From positions 62,001 through 126,000 of the forward strand of contig JAEYSV010000019.1 of NCBI GenBank assembly GCA_023434365.1: DNA of 64,000 nt, written 5' to 3'. Position numbers and translations under genes: made by a program. The DNA comes from Bacillota bacterium (lineage in GTDB: Bacteria > Bacillota > Clostridia > Lachnospirales > Lachnospiraceae). The notes under the pieces are model-generated. The model saw nothing but the letters and a program-made list of their open reading frames with translations, was not told the origin of the DNA and did no database searches. Of this stretch, positions 1 to 10,100 are shown in pieces; position 1 is the stretch's first letter, and each line of letters starts with the position of its first letter.

Positions 1-14
1 TTATATAAAAAATG

Positions 15-28
15 AGGTGTAGGCACCT
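15..28. repeat. Degenerate GGTG...CACC palindrome
   Basis: AGGTGTAGGCACCT lies just upstream of the first gene. It is a weak relative of the GGTGYCWGRCACC palindrome found at 803, 12771-12820 and 18353-18391. With the copy at 803-815 it brackets the MBL-fold gene. Its function is unknown. Confidence 0.4.
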
Positions 29-42
29 GGGGGAAAAGTTAA

Positions 43-801
43 ATGTTTGAAAGAATTAAAGTGAAACAATTGAATGACCATCTTTATCTGCTGGATGATG
101 ATGGCGATGCTACCGGTTATTTGGTAGTAGGGCAAAAAAAAGCTTTAGTTATTGATACAATGAATGGATATGAGAATGTGTATGATGTGGTTCGTACTTT
201 GACAAATTTGTCTCTCATGGTTGTAAATACTCATGGCCATTGTGATCATATATTCGGGAATGTTTATTTTGACGAGGCATATATGAATCTAGATGACAGT
301 GGGGTTGCTAAAGAACATATGGCGTTTCAGTATTTTGATGAATTGTGTAAGGAACGCAACTTAGCTATGCCACCATTCATACCTATAAAAGATGGTGATG
401 TTATTGATCTTGGCGGGTTGACCATTGATATTATATCTTTACCTGGACATACCCCGGGTGGGATCTGTCTTTTACTAAAAGAGGATAGGATTTTGTTTAC
501 AGGGGACAGTATTAACCGTGGACTTTGGATGCAGCTTAATGAAAGTAAAATGTTAAAGGACTTTTTGAATAATCTTAATAATATCATGTATGTGACGAAA
601 GAGGCTGATTATATTCTACATGGTCATGCTCAAGGATTTGACAATATTTCTTTGATAACGGAATTAAGAGATGGTGTTGCTGATTTAATAGAGACTAATG
701 GCGAAGGTGATAAAGACTATGAATGGTTTGGTGGAGTAGATAAGCAACATCCTTTTGGAGACGGGAAGAGCATTATCTGCTATTCAATCAAAAAACTCTA
801 A
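43..801 (+). CDS. MBL-fold metallo-hydrolase
   Basis: This 252-residue protein is a metallo-beta-lactamase-fold hydrolase, a cytoplasmic enzyme whose substrate cannot be told from sequence. The metal-binding signature is clear: HGHCDH at residues 64-69, a further His in LPGHTPGG (H136), an Asp in FTGDS (D155) and a His in LHGHA (H195). This is the full ligand set of a dinuclear zinc or iron site. There is no signal peptide. The length fits the single-domain glyoxalase-II-like branch. The ATG follows a purine-rich GGGGGA about nine bases upstream. The gene stands alone, convergent with the next gene, and is bracketed by copies of the GGTG/CACC palindrome. Glyoxalase II, lactonase or phosphorylcholine-esterase-like activity are all possible. 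Confidence 0.9.
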   Translation: MFERIKVKQLNDHLYLLDDDGDATGYLVVGQKKALVIDTMNGYENVYDVVRTLTNLSLMVVNTHGHCDHIFGNVYFDEAYMNLDDSGVAKEHMAFQYFDELCKERNLAMPPFIPIKDGDVIDLGGLTIDIISLPGHTPGGICLLLKEDRILFTGDSINRGLWMQLNESKMLKDFLNNLNNIMYVTKEADYILHGHAQGFDNISLITELRDGVADLIETNGEGDKDYEWFGGVDKQHPFGDGKSIICYSIKKL

Positions 802-802
802 A

Positions 803-815
803 GGTGTCAGGCACC
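803..815. repeat. GGTGTCAGGCACC palindromic repeat
   Basis: An exact GGTGTCAGGCACC unit begins two bases after the stop codon of the MBL-fold gene. The same unit recurs at 12808-12820. No T-run follows, so terminator function is uncertain. Confidence 0.6.
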
Positions 816-861
816 ACATGTAATAAAATGATATTGTAAAGAAAAGGAGTTCTATCCCATT

Positions 862-1410
862 CTATGGCCGAGGTATCTTGTGTTTAACAACAAACCAGAT
901 GCCGACTACCATCAATAAACCAACTGCGATATAGATGCGATATTCACCATGCAATGAATCGCGGTAATAATAAACGAGGATTGCCTGTGGCAGATGTCGG
1001 ATGATTCGGCTAATGCTTGCAGCCAGTATAAATCGTTGAAACTTCACTTGTAAGAAGCCAGCAGATAAAACATAGACTTCATAGGGGATTGGAGTAATGG
1101 CAGACGATAATATGACAAGCATTGAATTGTTCTCATATAAGCGATTTAGCTGATGTAAGCGTTTGGCTGGTACAATTCGTGAGAGCAATACACTGCCAAG
1201 TGTTCTACCTAACAGATATCCAGTCATAGACCCAAGGATTGAGAAAATGATTAATACAAGGGAGGCAATCAGGGCATTGGCAGGATCAGCCAGATAGACA
1301 GGAAGGGAGACTAATTCCATCGGAAGAGGCAAAAAGGTGGCTTCCAAAAAGGCAGCCAGGATGATTCCTACAATACCGTATTTGATTAAGAATGTACCGA
1401 TACCCTCCAT
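862..1410 (-). CDS. DedA/YqaA-type (VTT domain) membrane protein
   Basis: This 182-residue integral membrane protein has about five hydrophobic segments and belongs to the SNARE-associated/VTT (DedA) superfamily. The N-terminal segment runs into FLEATFLPLPMEL. The re-entrant hallmark is ITPIPYEVYVLSAGF near the middle, which is closest to the YqaA branch. DedA-type proteins are known as lipid scramblases or flippases and influence envelope homeostasis; which lipid this one handles is not visible. The start is set by GGAGG six bases before ATG. It is convergent with the MBL-fold gene and divergent from the secreted Ig-repeat gene. It has no operon partner. Confidence 0.85.
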   Translation of the reverse strand: MEGIGTFLIKYGIVGIILAAFLEATFLPLPMELVSLPVYLADPANALIASLVLIIFSILGSMTGYLLGRTLGSVLLSRIVPAKRLHQLNRLYENNSMLVILSSAITPIPYEVYVLSAGFLQVKFQRFILAASISRIIRHLPQAILVYYYRDSLHGEYRIYIAVGLLMVVGIWFVVKHKIPRP

Positions 1411-1544
1411 GCTGCTACCTCCAATTATGACTTATGGTATGAATCATACAAGGAGAGATTATCTTTGTCAATATAGTTAGCGAAGAACCGTCATTGATGC
1501 TGATCTGAGCAGCGTTAGCTTTTCTATTTTGGTGGAAAATATTG

Positions 1545-1573
1545 TTGACTTTTGGCTTTTTAATCGATAACAT
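1545..1573 (+). promoter_or_regulatory. Probable sigma-A promoter of the first Ig-repeat gene
   Basis: TTGACT (1545-1550) and TAACAT (1568-1573) are separated by 17 bp, about 100 bp upstream of the start. The -35 context GTTGACTTTT is repeated in front of the paralogous gene at 3687. The -10 is weak. Confidence 0.45.
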
Positions 1574-1671
1574 AGTATTGGTGATATATGGAATACTCAA
1601 TGCGTTTTATCGTTTTGAGATCGTATGAAGGGGCAGGGTCATACAGTATAATAATTATAGGGAGGCGTCAT

Positions 1672-3546
1672 ATGCGCATAGTAAAAAATTCAATTAAGGT
1701 ACTAGTGTTAGTTTTCATGTTAGCGGTAGGGATTCCTGGGGTGGTTGTAATGGCAGCCAATAACGACTATAGTGAAGTGGTGCAATTACCGTTAGATACG
1801 GATACCTATTACGTTGATCATGGCATTATGCTAATAGGTTCAGAGGATGCAACTACATTTCGTATTGATGGAGCAAAAGCGGTAACAAAGGGCTATCTTA
1901 CAAAAGAAGGGGAATATAATGTAACTTGTTATCAGGGTTCTCAAGTAGTAAATAAGACTTGTATCACTATTGATTACCAGGCACCAAAATTCACGAATGT
2001 TGTCAATGGTGCTCGTATTCCTGTGGGATACAATGTTACCTTTCAAGATAATGTAGGAATTGAGAGTTTATATTGTTATAATCAGGAATTACAGACGAAT
2101 AAAAATATTGCAAATGTCACTTCTTGGACGCCAGAGTCTGCGGGTGAATATTCCCTGTGCGTGCGTGATTACGCGGGTAATATAGCATCTGTTACGTTAT
2201 TGGTAGGTGAGACTCAAAAAAACCTAAGTATAACAGGTGTAAATAATCTGTCAGTATATAAAGAAAAAGTTACTGTTAACGTCAAGGTGGAAAAAGGGGC
2301 AATCCATTATGCTTTGAATGACAATGCAGCGGATAATTATGTTACAGCTACAGGTCAAACGATATCTCTACCTTTTACACAAGATGGATATTACGATTTG
2401 TTTATCAAAGATGATTATGGTAACACGAGATATGTTTCGTTTATTGTTGATCTAGGGAAACCGGTTATTAGTGTATTAAACCAAGATGGATCCACGACTC
2501 CGATTAAGGAGGATACGATATATATCAACAAAGAAACTGCGTTTTTAGCATATGATCCTTTTATGATTAGTTATTTAATGGAGTTCGATAATGAGTTTTT
2601 TGAATCCTATGGCGGTACACCAATGGTAATATCAGAAGATGGTCATTATAAGTTGTTTGCTTGTGATATGTTGTTTAAGAGTAAGCATCTTAATGTATAT
2701 TATGACAGTGTTGCACCGAAAACTACTTTGGTGAACAATAGGGTGTATACCAATTCCGTGACAGCAACCGCTGATGATGATAGCAAAGTAACCTGCTATA
2801 TCGATGGAGTGGCAAAACCTCTTGGAACGGTCATTGAAAAGGACGGGTACCATAATATCACATTTATTGATCAGGCAAAGAATAGAACAAGTCTGCGTAT
2901 CAAAGTCGTGGATAAAAAGTCACCTGTGGTCAGTGGTGTGAAAAATAATAATACATATAAAAGTAGTGTGACAATTAAGTTTTTCGATGGCTCAGGTATT
3001 AAAAGCGCCAAACTTAATGGTAAAACAATAAAGTCAGGTCTGAAAGTAACCAAAGCCGGTACATACAAATTAGACCTCTATGATACGCTTGGAAACCGTA
3101 CCAATCTTACCTTCCGTATTGACTTAAAGGCTCCTACGGTAAAAGGGGTGAGTCATAACAAGGTATATAAGTCCACGGTTAGAGTTTATTATTCCGATGA
3201 TTTGGGAATCAAGTCAGCAACCATTAATGGTAAGAAGTATAAGAGCGGGGCGAAATTAACCAAATCTGGTAAGAAAACGCTTGTTTTGACAGATGTTGCT
3301 GGTCGAAAAATAACAAAGGTATTCTACATCGACAAATCGGCTCCAAAAGTATCTGGTGTGAAAAACAAAGCGGTTTATCGCAAAGCAGTGAAGGTAAAGT
3401 TTACCGATGATACCGGAATTACATCCATTACCTTAAACAAAAAGAAGTTTAAGAATGGTTCCACCATTAAAGCAAAAGGAAAATATACGTTAGTGGCGAT
3501 TGATAAAGCCGGACGAAAGACGACGGTATCATTTACTATTAAGTAA
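1672..3546 (+). CDS. Secreted protein with Ig-like repeats, paralogue 1
   Basis: The product is about 624 residues. I prefer the ATG at 1672 because GGAGG (1661-1665) lies six bases upstream and the residues that follow form a classical signal peptide (RIVKNSIK, a hydrophobic core, then AANND). An in-frame ATG at 1588 would add 28 uncharged residues and has no ribosome site. The mature part is a string of beta-sandwich Ig-like modules. The last three are easiest to see, each starting near VSGVKN or VKGVSHN and ending in a KAGxYxLxxxDxxGxxTxxxFxI pattern. The C-terminus is strongly basic with no sorting signal or anchor. This suggests secretion with charge-mediated binding to the wall or an extracellular polymer. 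The next gene is a full-length paralogue with nearly identical C-terminal DNA. No enzyme domain is recognisable. Confidence 0.8.
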   Translation: MRIVKNSIKVLVLVFMLAVGIPGVVVMAANNDYSEVVQLPLDTDTYYVDHGIMLIGSEDATTFRIDGAKAVTKGYLTKEGEYNVTCYQGSQVVNKTCITIDYQAPKFTNVVNGARIPVGYNVTFQDNVGIESLYCYNQELQTNKNIANVTSWTPESAGEYSLCVRDYAGNIASVTLLVGETQKNLSITGVNNLSVYKEKVTVNVKVEKGAIHYALNDNAADNYVTATGQTISLPFTQDGYYDLFIKDDYGNTRYVSFIVDLGKPVISVLNQDGSTTPIKEDTIYINKETAFLAYDPFMISYLMEFDNEFFESYGGTPMVISEDGHYKLFACDMLFKSKHLNVYYDSVAPKTTLVNNRVYTNSVTATADDDSKVTCYIDGVAKPLGTVIEKDGYHNITFIDQAKNRTSLRIKVVDKKSPVVSGVKNNNTYKSSVTIKFFDGSGIKSAKLNGKTIKSGLKVTKAGTYKLDLYDTLGNRTNLTFRIDLKAPTVKGVSHNKVYKSTVRVYYSDDLGIKSATINGKKYKSGAKLTKSGKKTLVLTDVAGRKITKVFYIDKSAPKVSGVKNKAVYRKAVKVKFTDDTGITSITLNKKKFKNGSTIKAKGKYTLVAIDKAGRKTTVSFTIK

Positions 3547-3577
3547 TTGGCTTGTACTAAAAAGTAAAATGTATGAT

Positions 3578-3620
3578 AAACCGTAGGTGACTTTAGATTA
3601 AGTCATTTACGGTTTTTTTA
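3578..3620 (+). terminator. Intrinsic terminator after Ig-repeat paralogue 1
   Basis: Left arm AAACCGTAGGTGACTT (3578-3593) pairs with AAGTCATTTACGGTTT (3600-3615), a 16-bp stem with two G-U pairs and a six-base loop, followed by a run of T. The left arm matches the hairpin at 18225 at 15 of 16 positions. Confidence 0.85.
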
Positions 3621-3686
3621 TTATGTGATCAATATGAGATTTACTTTTATGAAGTTGGAAAACTTATCTTTTATTGTCAATTTTTG

Positions 3687-3715
3687 TTGACTTTTATTAA
3701 TTTTCTCAATAAAAT
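3687..3715 (+). promoter_or_regulatory. Promoter of the second Ig-repeat gene
   Basis: TTGACT (3687-3692), a 17-bp spacer and TAAAAT (3710-3715) make a good sigma-A-type promoter about 70 bp before the start. The surrounding GTTGACTTTT is shared with the promoter of the paralogue, suggesting co-regulation. Confidence 0.6.
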
Positions 3716-3783
3716 CGTAATAGAGACATCGTACTTAAAACTTGTACGAAATTAATTTTTAGCGAAAGCTAGGGGGGCGTTAT

Positions 3784-5673
3784 ATGCGCAGGATGAAATG
3801 TATTAGTTTAGTTTTATTATTGGTATTAGTGCCGATATTTAGTATTCCAGGATTAACGATAAGGGCTGAAGACGTTGATTATGGCGAAGAGATTATACTC
3901 CCTTTTGAGTATGAGGTGGAGTGTTATAACTACGCACTTAAGTTAGTGAATTCTTATCTAGTCACCTCTTTTACTATCGATGATTCAGCAGAACTAACAG
4001 AGGGGTATATTAGTGAAGCTGGTGCTCATGAAGTAGTCTATTATCAGGATGGTGAATATATCGGTGAGGCACTCATTTACATAGACTATACAGACCCTGT
4101 TTTTTCAAACGTAAAAGATGGTGCTACAATACCAGTGGGGTCTAACATTAATTTTGATGATGATTTGGGAGTTAGTTTATTTACCTATTACTGTGAAGAG
4201 ACAGATGATTATGGCTACATAGAAGATATTACGTCATGGACGCCTATGCATGCAGGTGTTTACACGCTTTTCCTCTACGATTATGCAGGGAATTATTCAA
4301 GCATTACGATAATAGTAGATGATTCGAATGAGAACCTTCGTGTGAAAGGATTAAGAAATGATGGTATATACAATGGTGTTGTTGCTGAAATATCGGTTCG
4401 AGAGGGTGCTATTCATTATTCCATTAATGACGGTAAGACCATTACGACAACGAATCAATCGATATCGATACCATTTAATAAGGACGGGGTTTACTCTCTA
4501 TATGTTTATGATGATTTTGGGAAAGGGATGAGATACCGTTTTTGCGTGGATAAAAGTTTTCCAGTAATTAATATGCTAACTAATAATCAATATGATGTTA
4601 CGCCAATCAAGGATAAGGTCATATATATGAACCAAGAAACTCATTTTACAGTAAAAGATCCTACACTAGCACATTTGCATGTTGATTATTACAATGGTAA
4701 TACGAAGAAAACCACACCACTTGAATTAAATCAGAGTTTTACTTTGTCACATGTAGGGAAGTACGAAATATTAGCTTATGACTATTTTTATCGGACTACT
4801 CGTTTGACAGTTTACCTTGACTATGAACAACCGTCAACTAATTTGATTGATGGAGCAGTATATCAAAATTATGCTATCGTCAAAGCAGAAGATGACACCA
4901 AAGTCACATGTTTTATAGATGGAGTAAAGAAACCACTGGGAACAGTGATATATGAGGCAGGCTATCATGACATCACCTTAACAGACCAGGCGAACAATAG
5001 TGTAAGTCTTCTCATCCAGATAGATAAACCATCGACAGATAAAACACCTCCTGTGGTGAGTGGAGTTACGAATAAGAAAACTGTCAAAGGAGTTGCAACC
5101 GTCAAATTCCATGATAATTCAGGAATTAAAAGTGCGACGTTAAATGGCATAACGGTTCAATCGGGTGTGAAGGTGACGAAAGCTGGTACCTACCATCTAG
5201 AAGTGATTGATAAGGTAGGAAATGTGAAGAAGCTTACCTTCCGTGTGGATCTAGCAGCACCTAAGGTTAAAGGAGTTACTCCAAATAAGGTGTATAAGGG
5301 TGACGTTAAGATTAGCGGTGTTGACGATATCGAAGTAAGAGTATTTACAATTAACAATAACCTCTCTCGGGGGACAGTGAAAGTAACGAAACCTGGGAAA
5401 CATACCGTGTTTCTTGAAGATTATGCTGGTCGAAGAACAACTACAGTATTCTACATCGACAAATCGACTCCAAAAGTATCTGGTGTGAAAAACAAAGCGG
5501 TTTATCGCAAAGCCGTCAAAGTAAAGTTTACCGATGATACCGGAATTAAGACGCTTACACTCAATGGCAAGAAGTTTAAGAATAATTCCACGATTAAGAA
5601 AAAAGGGAAATATACGTTGGTTGCGGTTGATAAAGCCGGACGAAAGACGACGGTATCATTTACAATTAAGTAA
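3784..5673 (+). CDS. Secreted protein with Ig-like repeats, paralogue 2
   Basis: This 629-residue secreted protein has an N-terminal signal peptide (MRRMKCISLVLLLVLVPIF..., cleavage likely after the AEDV region) followed by Ig-like beta-sandwich modules. It is collinear with the preceding protein over its whole length. Shared landmarks are the ITSWTP, AIHYS/AL and VTCxIDGVxKPLGTV segments and three C-terminal Ig repeats. The last module, STPKVSGVKNKAV... to VSFTIK, is almost identical in protein and DNA to that of the neighbour. The start follows a strong AGGGGGG site. The basic C-terminus lacks an LPXTG motif. An adhesive or wall-associated extracellular role is inferred; no catalytic motif is visible. 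Confidence 0.8.
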   Translation: MRRMKCISLVLLLVLVPIFSIPGLTIRAEDVDYGEEIILPFEYEVECYNYALKLVNSYLVTSFTIDDSAELTEGYISEAGAHEVVYYQDGEYIGEALIYIDYTDPVFSNVKDGATIPVGSNINFDDDLGVSLFTYYCEETDDYGYIEDITSWTPMHAGVYTLFLYDYAGNYSSITIIVDDSNENLRVKGLRNDGIYNGVVAEISVREGAIHYSINDGKTITTTNQSISIPFNKDGVYSLYVYDDFGKGMRYRFCVDKSFPVINMLTNNQYDVTPIKDKVIYMNQETHFTVKDPTLAHLHVDYYNGNTKKTTPLELNQSFTLSHVGKYEILAYDYFYRTTRLTVYLDYEQPSTNLIDGAVYQNYAIVKAEDDTKVTCFIDGVKKPLGTVIYEAGYHDITLTDQANNSVSLLIQIDKPSTDKTPPVVSGVTNKKTVKGVATVKFHDNSGIKSATLNGITVQSGVKVTKAGTYHLEVIDKVGNVKKLTFRVDLAAPKVKGVTPNKVYKGDVKISGVDDIEVRVFTINNNLSRGTVKVTKPGKHTVFLEDYAGRRTTTVFYIDKSTPKVSGVKNKAVYRKAVKVKFTDDTGIKTLTLNGKKFKNNSTIKKKGKYTLVAVDKAGRKTTVSFTIK

Positions 5674-5682
5674 TAAATAGAT

Positions 5683-5736
5683 AGGAGCTCATGTACTAAT
5701 GGAGGTTAATCCTCTGTAGTACATGAGCTCCTTTTG
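5683..5736. terminator. Bidirectional terminator between convergent genes
   Basis: AGGAGCTCATGTACTA (5683-5698) pairs perfectly with TAGTACATGAGCTCCT (5717-5732), a 16-bp stem with a small inner GGAGG/CCTC pairing, followed by TTTT on the plus strand. It sits between the Ig-repeat gene and the convergent LysM gene, so it can serve both. Confidence 0.85.
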
Positions 5737-5741
5737 AATAA

Positions 5742-7034
5742 TTATGTGATACGTTCAATATCATATTGCGTGTTGATGACTGTCCACAATTGCGGAATAA
5801 ATCCTGCAATATTCCATAAACCAATCCCTTTTAATCCTCGTTCAGTGATGATTTTCAATGCTTCGTCAATAATTCTGGCATCAATAAACCAAACTATTTG
5901 TTCAAATGGGATGCCTTCTGTGCTTGTATTATAGGTATAGTATGGTGTCTGAGAAGCAGGATCGAACAGAATTTCATCACTATATTGTTTGGCAAGTAAA
6001 AGAGCGGATGTTAAAGAAATTAGGTTAGCTTTGGTTAGTCCTATTATATAGGGAAGCTCCCAGTCATATCCAAACAAAGGTAAGCCTAATGTGATTTTTT
6101 CGGGAAGTACCATAGTTAGCATATAATCAAGAAATTCATTGATTTTCGATATCGAAGCTACTGGGGCTGGTGGTCCCAAATAAGTTCCCCATAGATAATT
6201 TAAGATTACAATTTGATCTGCTTGATTGACAATCTTGGAATAGTCTACTTTTTCAAAAGTAATCTCTGTTGCGGTAAATACGATATTGGGAGCAATCGTA
6301 ATAATGTAGGCCAAACCTTCTTTTTTAAATCTAGTGTATGCTTTTTCGTTAAATACCTCATAGGCAGACAATGTTAAATTAGACAGTAATTCATAGGTTA
6401 TGTTTATTCCGTAATACCCTTTGGCTTTCAGTTCTACTATCAGATTGTCGATTAGTCTATCCATATTGGCTTCACTATTGAGGATTGTGTATGCATTTTC
6501 TACATTTTCCTGACCCAGGGTAGATAATGTTGTTATAATCATGATAGGTGCCACTTGGTACAGGTTCGCCAACTGTAGTATCTCAGTATCATCAATACCA
6601 ATAACTTGACCATCGCCGACCACTCGATATCCGAAGATTGATAGATAGGTTAAATAAGGCAATGTTTTTTTGAGGGTTGGAATGTCTATAAATCCGCTTG
6701 TATAACCGTTTGTTGTGACACTACGAATCTTATCACCATAGCTGATTATGAGAGTGTCTCCAGGGTAGATGTATTGCCTGTCTGATAGATAAGGATTGTT
6801 CTTCAGTAGGTCAAGTAAGGAGATGTTGTTATTAATTGCAATATCTTGCAATGTTTCACCACTTTTTACTACGTGAATTTGTTCTGGAAATGTTATTACG
6901 ATAGTTTGACCTGGTATTAAATCACCGCGTGTTACAACAACACCATTATCGGAAATGATCAAATCAATCGGAACACCATAGGAATCAGCGATAGACTGCA
7001 CAGTATCACCTTGTTCCACCACATGTATTATCAT
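5742..7034 (-). CDS. LysM-GH18 protein (spore-cortex hydrolase/YaaH-like) with an altered active site
   Basis: This 430-residue protein has two LysM modules (about residues 2-47 and 53-97, each HVVxxGDT/GET...PGxTLxI) followed by a GH18-type barrel (about 106-425). This is the architecture of SleL/YaaH-family N-acetylglucosaminidases, which act on spore cortex peptidoglycan. There is no signal peptide, as is common for mother-cell spore enzymes of this family. The family active-site motif DGxNxDxE reads YGINITYE here. The putative acid/base Glu (E215) is kept, but the Asp two residues before it is Thr (T213) and the leading Asp is Tyr. Binding without efficient hydrolysis is therefore possible. 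The gene is monocistronic and convergent with the Ig-repeat gene. A spore-associated role is inferred from family membership only. Confidence 0.82.
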   Translation of the reverse strand: MIIHVVEQGDTVQSIADSYGVPIDLIISDNGVVVTRGDLIPGQTIVITFPEQIHVVKSGETLQDIAINNNISLLDLLKNNPYLSDRQYIYPGDTLIISYGDKIRSVTTNGYTSGFIDIPTLKKTLPYLTYLSIFGYRVVGDGQVIGIDDTEILQLANLYQVAPIMIITTLSTLGQENVENAYTILNSEANMDRLIDNLIVELKAKGYYGINITYELLSNLTLSAYEVFNEKAYTRFKKEGLAYIITIAPNIVFTATEITFEKVDYSKIVNQADQIVILNYLWGTYLGPPAPVASISKINEFLDYMLTMVLPEKITLGLPLFGYDWELPYIIGLTKANLISLTSALLLAKQYSDEILFDPASQTPYYTYNTSTEGIPFEQIVWFIDARIIDEALKIITERGLKGIGLWNIAGFIPQLWTVINTQYDIERIT

Positions 7035-7163
7035 ACTTCATATCCTTTATAATTGTGCTCTTGTGACTAATATATGAAACACAATAGGTGGGTATTAGTG
7101 ATTTTGTGCAGTTCGCCATCATTTTCTGTTTTTTGTATAGGAATACATACGGTCTAGTCTGCT

Positions 7164-10100
7164 TTATTTCACTGGTTTTTGCTTTTTCTTATAAGTGACA
7201 CTGCATAAGAGTACGAATCCAGAAGCTAATAACAAACCAATCCATAATTCGATATTACTATTATCTCCCGTAGAAGGAGTATCTCCATCATTCGGTGTTT
7301 CAGTTGGTTCCGCAGTCTCTGTTGAATCTGGGTTATCAGTTGGATTCGGTTTATCAGTAGGCTCCGGCGTGGCAGATGGATTTGTCGTCTCGGTTGGTTC
7401 CGGTGTTTCTTCTACCTCTTTTACAACGGTAATGACAAACGGTGATAGTTCATCAACGGTAATGGTTACTTTGCCATCTTTACATAATGCGGTAAAGGTT
7501 TCTACACTACCGTCAGCTTTTTGATGGTAGATAGTCATGGTCTTTCCGTTATATTGAGTGCCTACATAGAAAGACAGAATCAATTCGCCTTCATATTTTC
7601 CATTTGTTATCGTCACCTCATAGGACCCGAGGACGATATCCTTATCGGTATCGATTAACTTAATTATCGATTGGTAGTTTGTGTCATCATCAGTAATTGG
7701 GATTACATTTAAAGTAGCTCCCTCTGTCAGTTTCCCTGATACAGACGTATCGTTTGTGTCTTCAATTATTGTTTTGTCGTTAAATTCAGGGTTCCCAGCG
7801 GCTATGATAATCTCAGTAGCGTTGCTCTCAAGAACAGTTTCTGTCGCCTTAACACGAATAAAGTAGGTGCCAGGCACCAGCTTTTCGATCTTATTGCCGG
7901 TTACGTCCATCCATGCACCATTTTCTGCCTTGTATTCCATAGCAGAACTAACTCCTGTAATCATGCCATCATTTTTGCCAGCAAAGCTTTCGTTCTCCAC
8001 TGTAACCGTTGGCATATCCGCTTTGGTTACAGGAATTATCAAAACATCGGAGTCAAGCGAGTAGATGCCATCTCCAGGCATGTAGATGTGAATCAAGCAA
8101 GCATCAGTTACCACATCAGTAAGATCAGCAGTAACATCCATCCATGAGCCATCATTGATTTTATATTTTTCTCCGGCTAAAGTGTCAGACAGAGTTCTTG
8201 TAATGGCATTAAAGGTAGCGTTTGGAGTAGCTTCTTTGGTACCTAGATACTTCGCAATCACTACTTCTTTGGTTTCCCCTGCACTATAATTGGCTTTGGC
8301 AGCATATCGAACGAGGTAGACTCCGTCGGATAGTCCGGTTACTTTAGCATCGGTAATCGTAGTCCATTGGCTGTCACCCAGCTTTTGGTATTCCATCGAA
8401 GCATCAACGCCGTCTATCTGGCCATCATTGTTAGCGAGTGTTGTGGTATTGATAGCTGTTGGAGTGGTTGGAGCTGACTGATTCGCATTCGTAATAGTAA
8501 ATGTTCCAACGGTCAAAGCAGTGGCAGCAGTATAATTAGTACCTTCGGTGATGTCAACTTTTACTGTATAGCTGCCAACATCAGTTGGAGCAGAAGAGAG
8601 CTTTTGGTCACCACTATAATAATTGACGGTAATATCACCAATCCCTGTTACACCAGCTGCGGCTGTAACAGTAGCTGTCTTTTGTGTGGTATCATAAACT
8701 AGATGTTCTGGAGCTTGGTAGACAAGCTCATCGATTGTAAGGGCTTTACGTACCACATCAATCGTAAATGTCGTGTTGGATGGTGCATCACCAAAATAGG
8801 TAACCGTTCCATCGTAGTTAGTCGGAGCATATGCATATCCCTGAGGATTATAGTTTACCGTCGCGGTATAACTACCAGCTGGCAAAGTTTCAAGATAATT
8901 GCCTTTTAGGGTAATGGTATTGTCTACGATATCGTACATGTCGATTGCTAATCGGGTTTCCCCAACCAAAACGCTGTAAATGGTATTGCCGTTTAAGTTA
9001 ACGGTTGCGGTTTTGTCTTCTACAGAAAGCTTTTCGTAGATTACATTGTCTGTAACCGCCGTGCTATCTTCATATACAATGATACCATCGGTCCTTATAT
9101 ATGTTTCATTCCCTGCTTCATCGGTGATCTTCGCTAAGACCACATAAGGACTTTTTTGCGTAAGGCCAAATGGACCATAATAGAGTTGATAGGTAGGTTC
9201 TGAGACGGGATCGCTAATCATAAACTGGATGTCAGTGTTACTCAGATTGTCGTTACTAGTAATAGAAACAAGTGCAGAGTTTTTGCTAAAAATTCCAAAG
9301 TTGAGCACATTGGTGGTATGTCTAAATATATTTTCTTTGATGCTAATAGCCCCTGTTGGCGCGGTTTTATCAATTTTATAATGAATTGTCTTGCCCTCGG
9401 TAATGGTTCTATCAGCTTTTTTTAGATAAATGGTAACCTGATTCTCACCCTCTTGGTCAAGGACTAAGTTGCTACTCCAATCTGTCATATTGGTGGATAT
9501 CTGTGCATAACCATTCTGTGGCGTTATTATAATATTCTCATTATGCCACTTCGAAAGGTCTTTGTTCACAGAATAGTCGGCGTCGGTCACATATACAGGT
9601 TGGATCTCAATTTGGGCAGTAGTAGTGTAGACGAAGTCATAGTTTTTAGGCACTACCATACCAGGTATATAAACAACAGCAAATTGGGTCAGACTCTGGT
9701 TCATGGTATCGACTGGTTCACTTTGAAATGCCATTGGTTTTGCATAGACAGGAAGGGTTGATGGTGTTTCCCCATTCACAAATCCGTCAACCAACACATT
9801 AAGTTGTGGAATTAGCTGACCATTTTTAATCGTCACCTTTTCTACCGATACGTTTAAGGTGGCTATGTTTATTCTTGCGTTGGCTACGACAGGTTGACTA
9901 GACAGAGTATAGTTACCAGAGTTTGTTCCCTCCAGGGCAAAGTTACTTGCAGTAACACCTACGCTGCTATTTGCATTTACGTTATTAAAGAAACAGATAC
10001 CTGCATTTACAGTTACAATATCACCACTTTCTACATCATTAACCGCACCAGCTGTCTTAATGCTTGCTAATGGGTTGCCGTCGTAGGTTTTATCATTTAC

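Noticed and set aside
1415..1600. Minus-strand 61-codon frame upstream of the DedA-like gene
   Set aside because: It lies across the divergent promoter region, lacks a ribosome site and has random composition.
7867..7879. GGTGCCAGGCACC copy inside the giant surface-protein gene
   Set aside because: It is the normal coding sequence for Val-Pro-Gly-Thr in an LVPGTY segment, so the match to the intergenic palindrome is probably chance.
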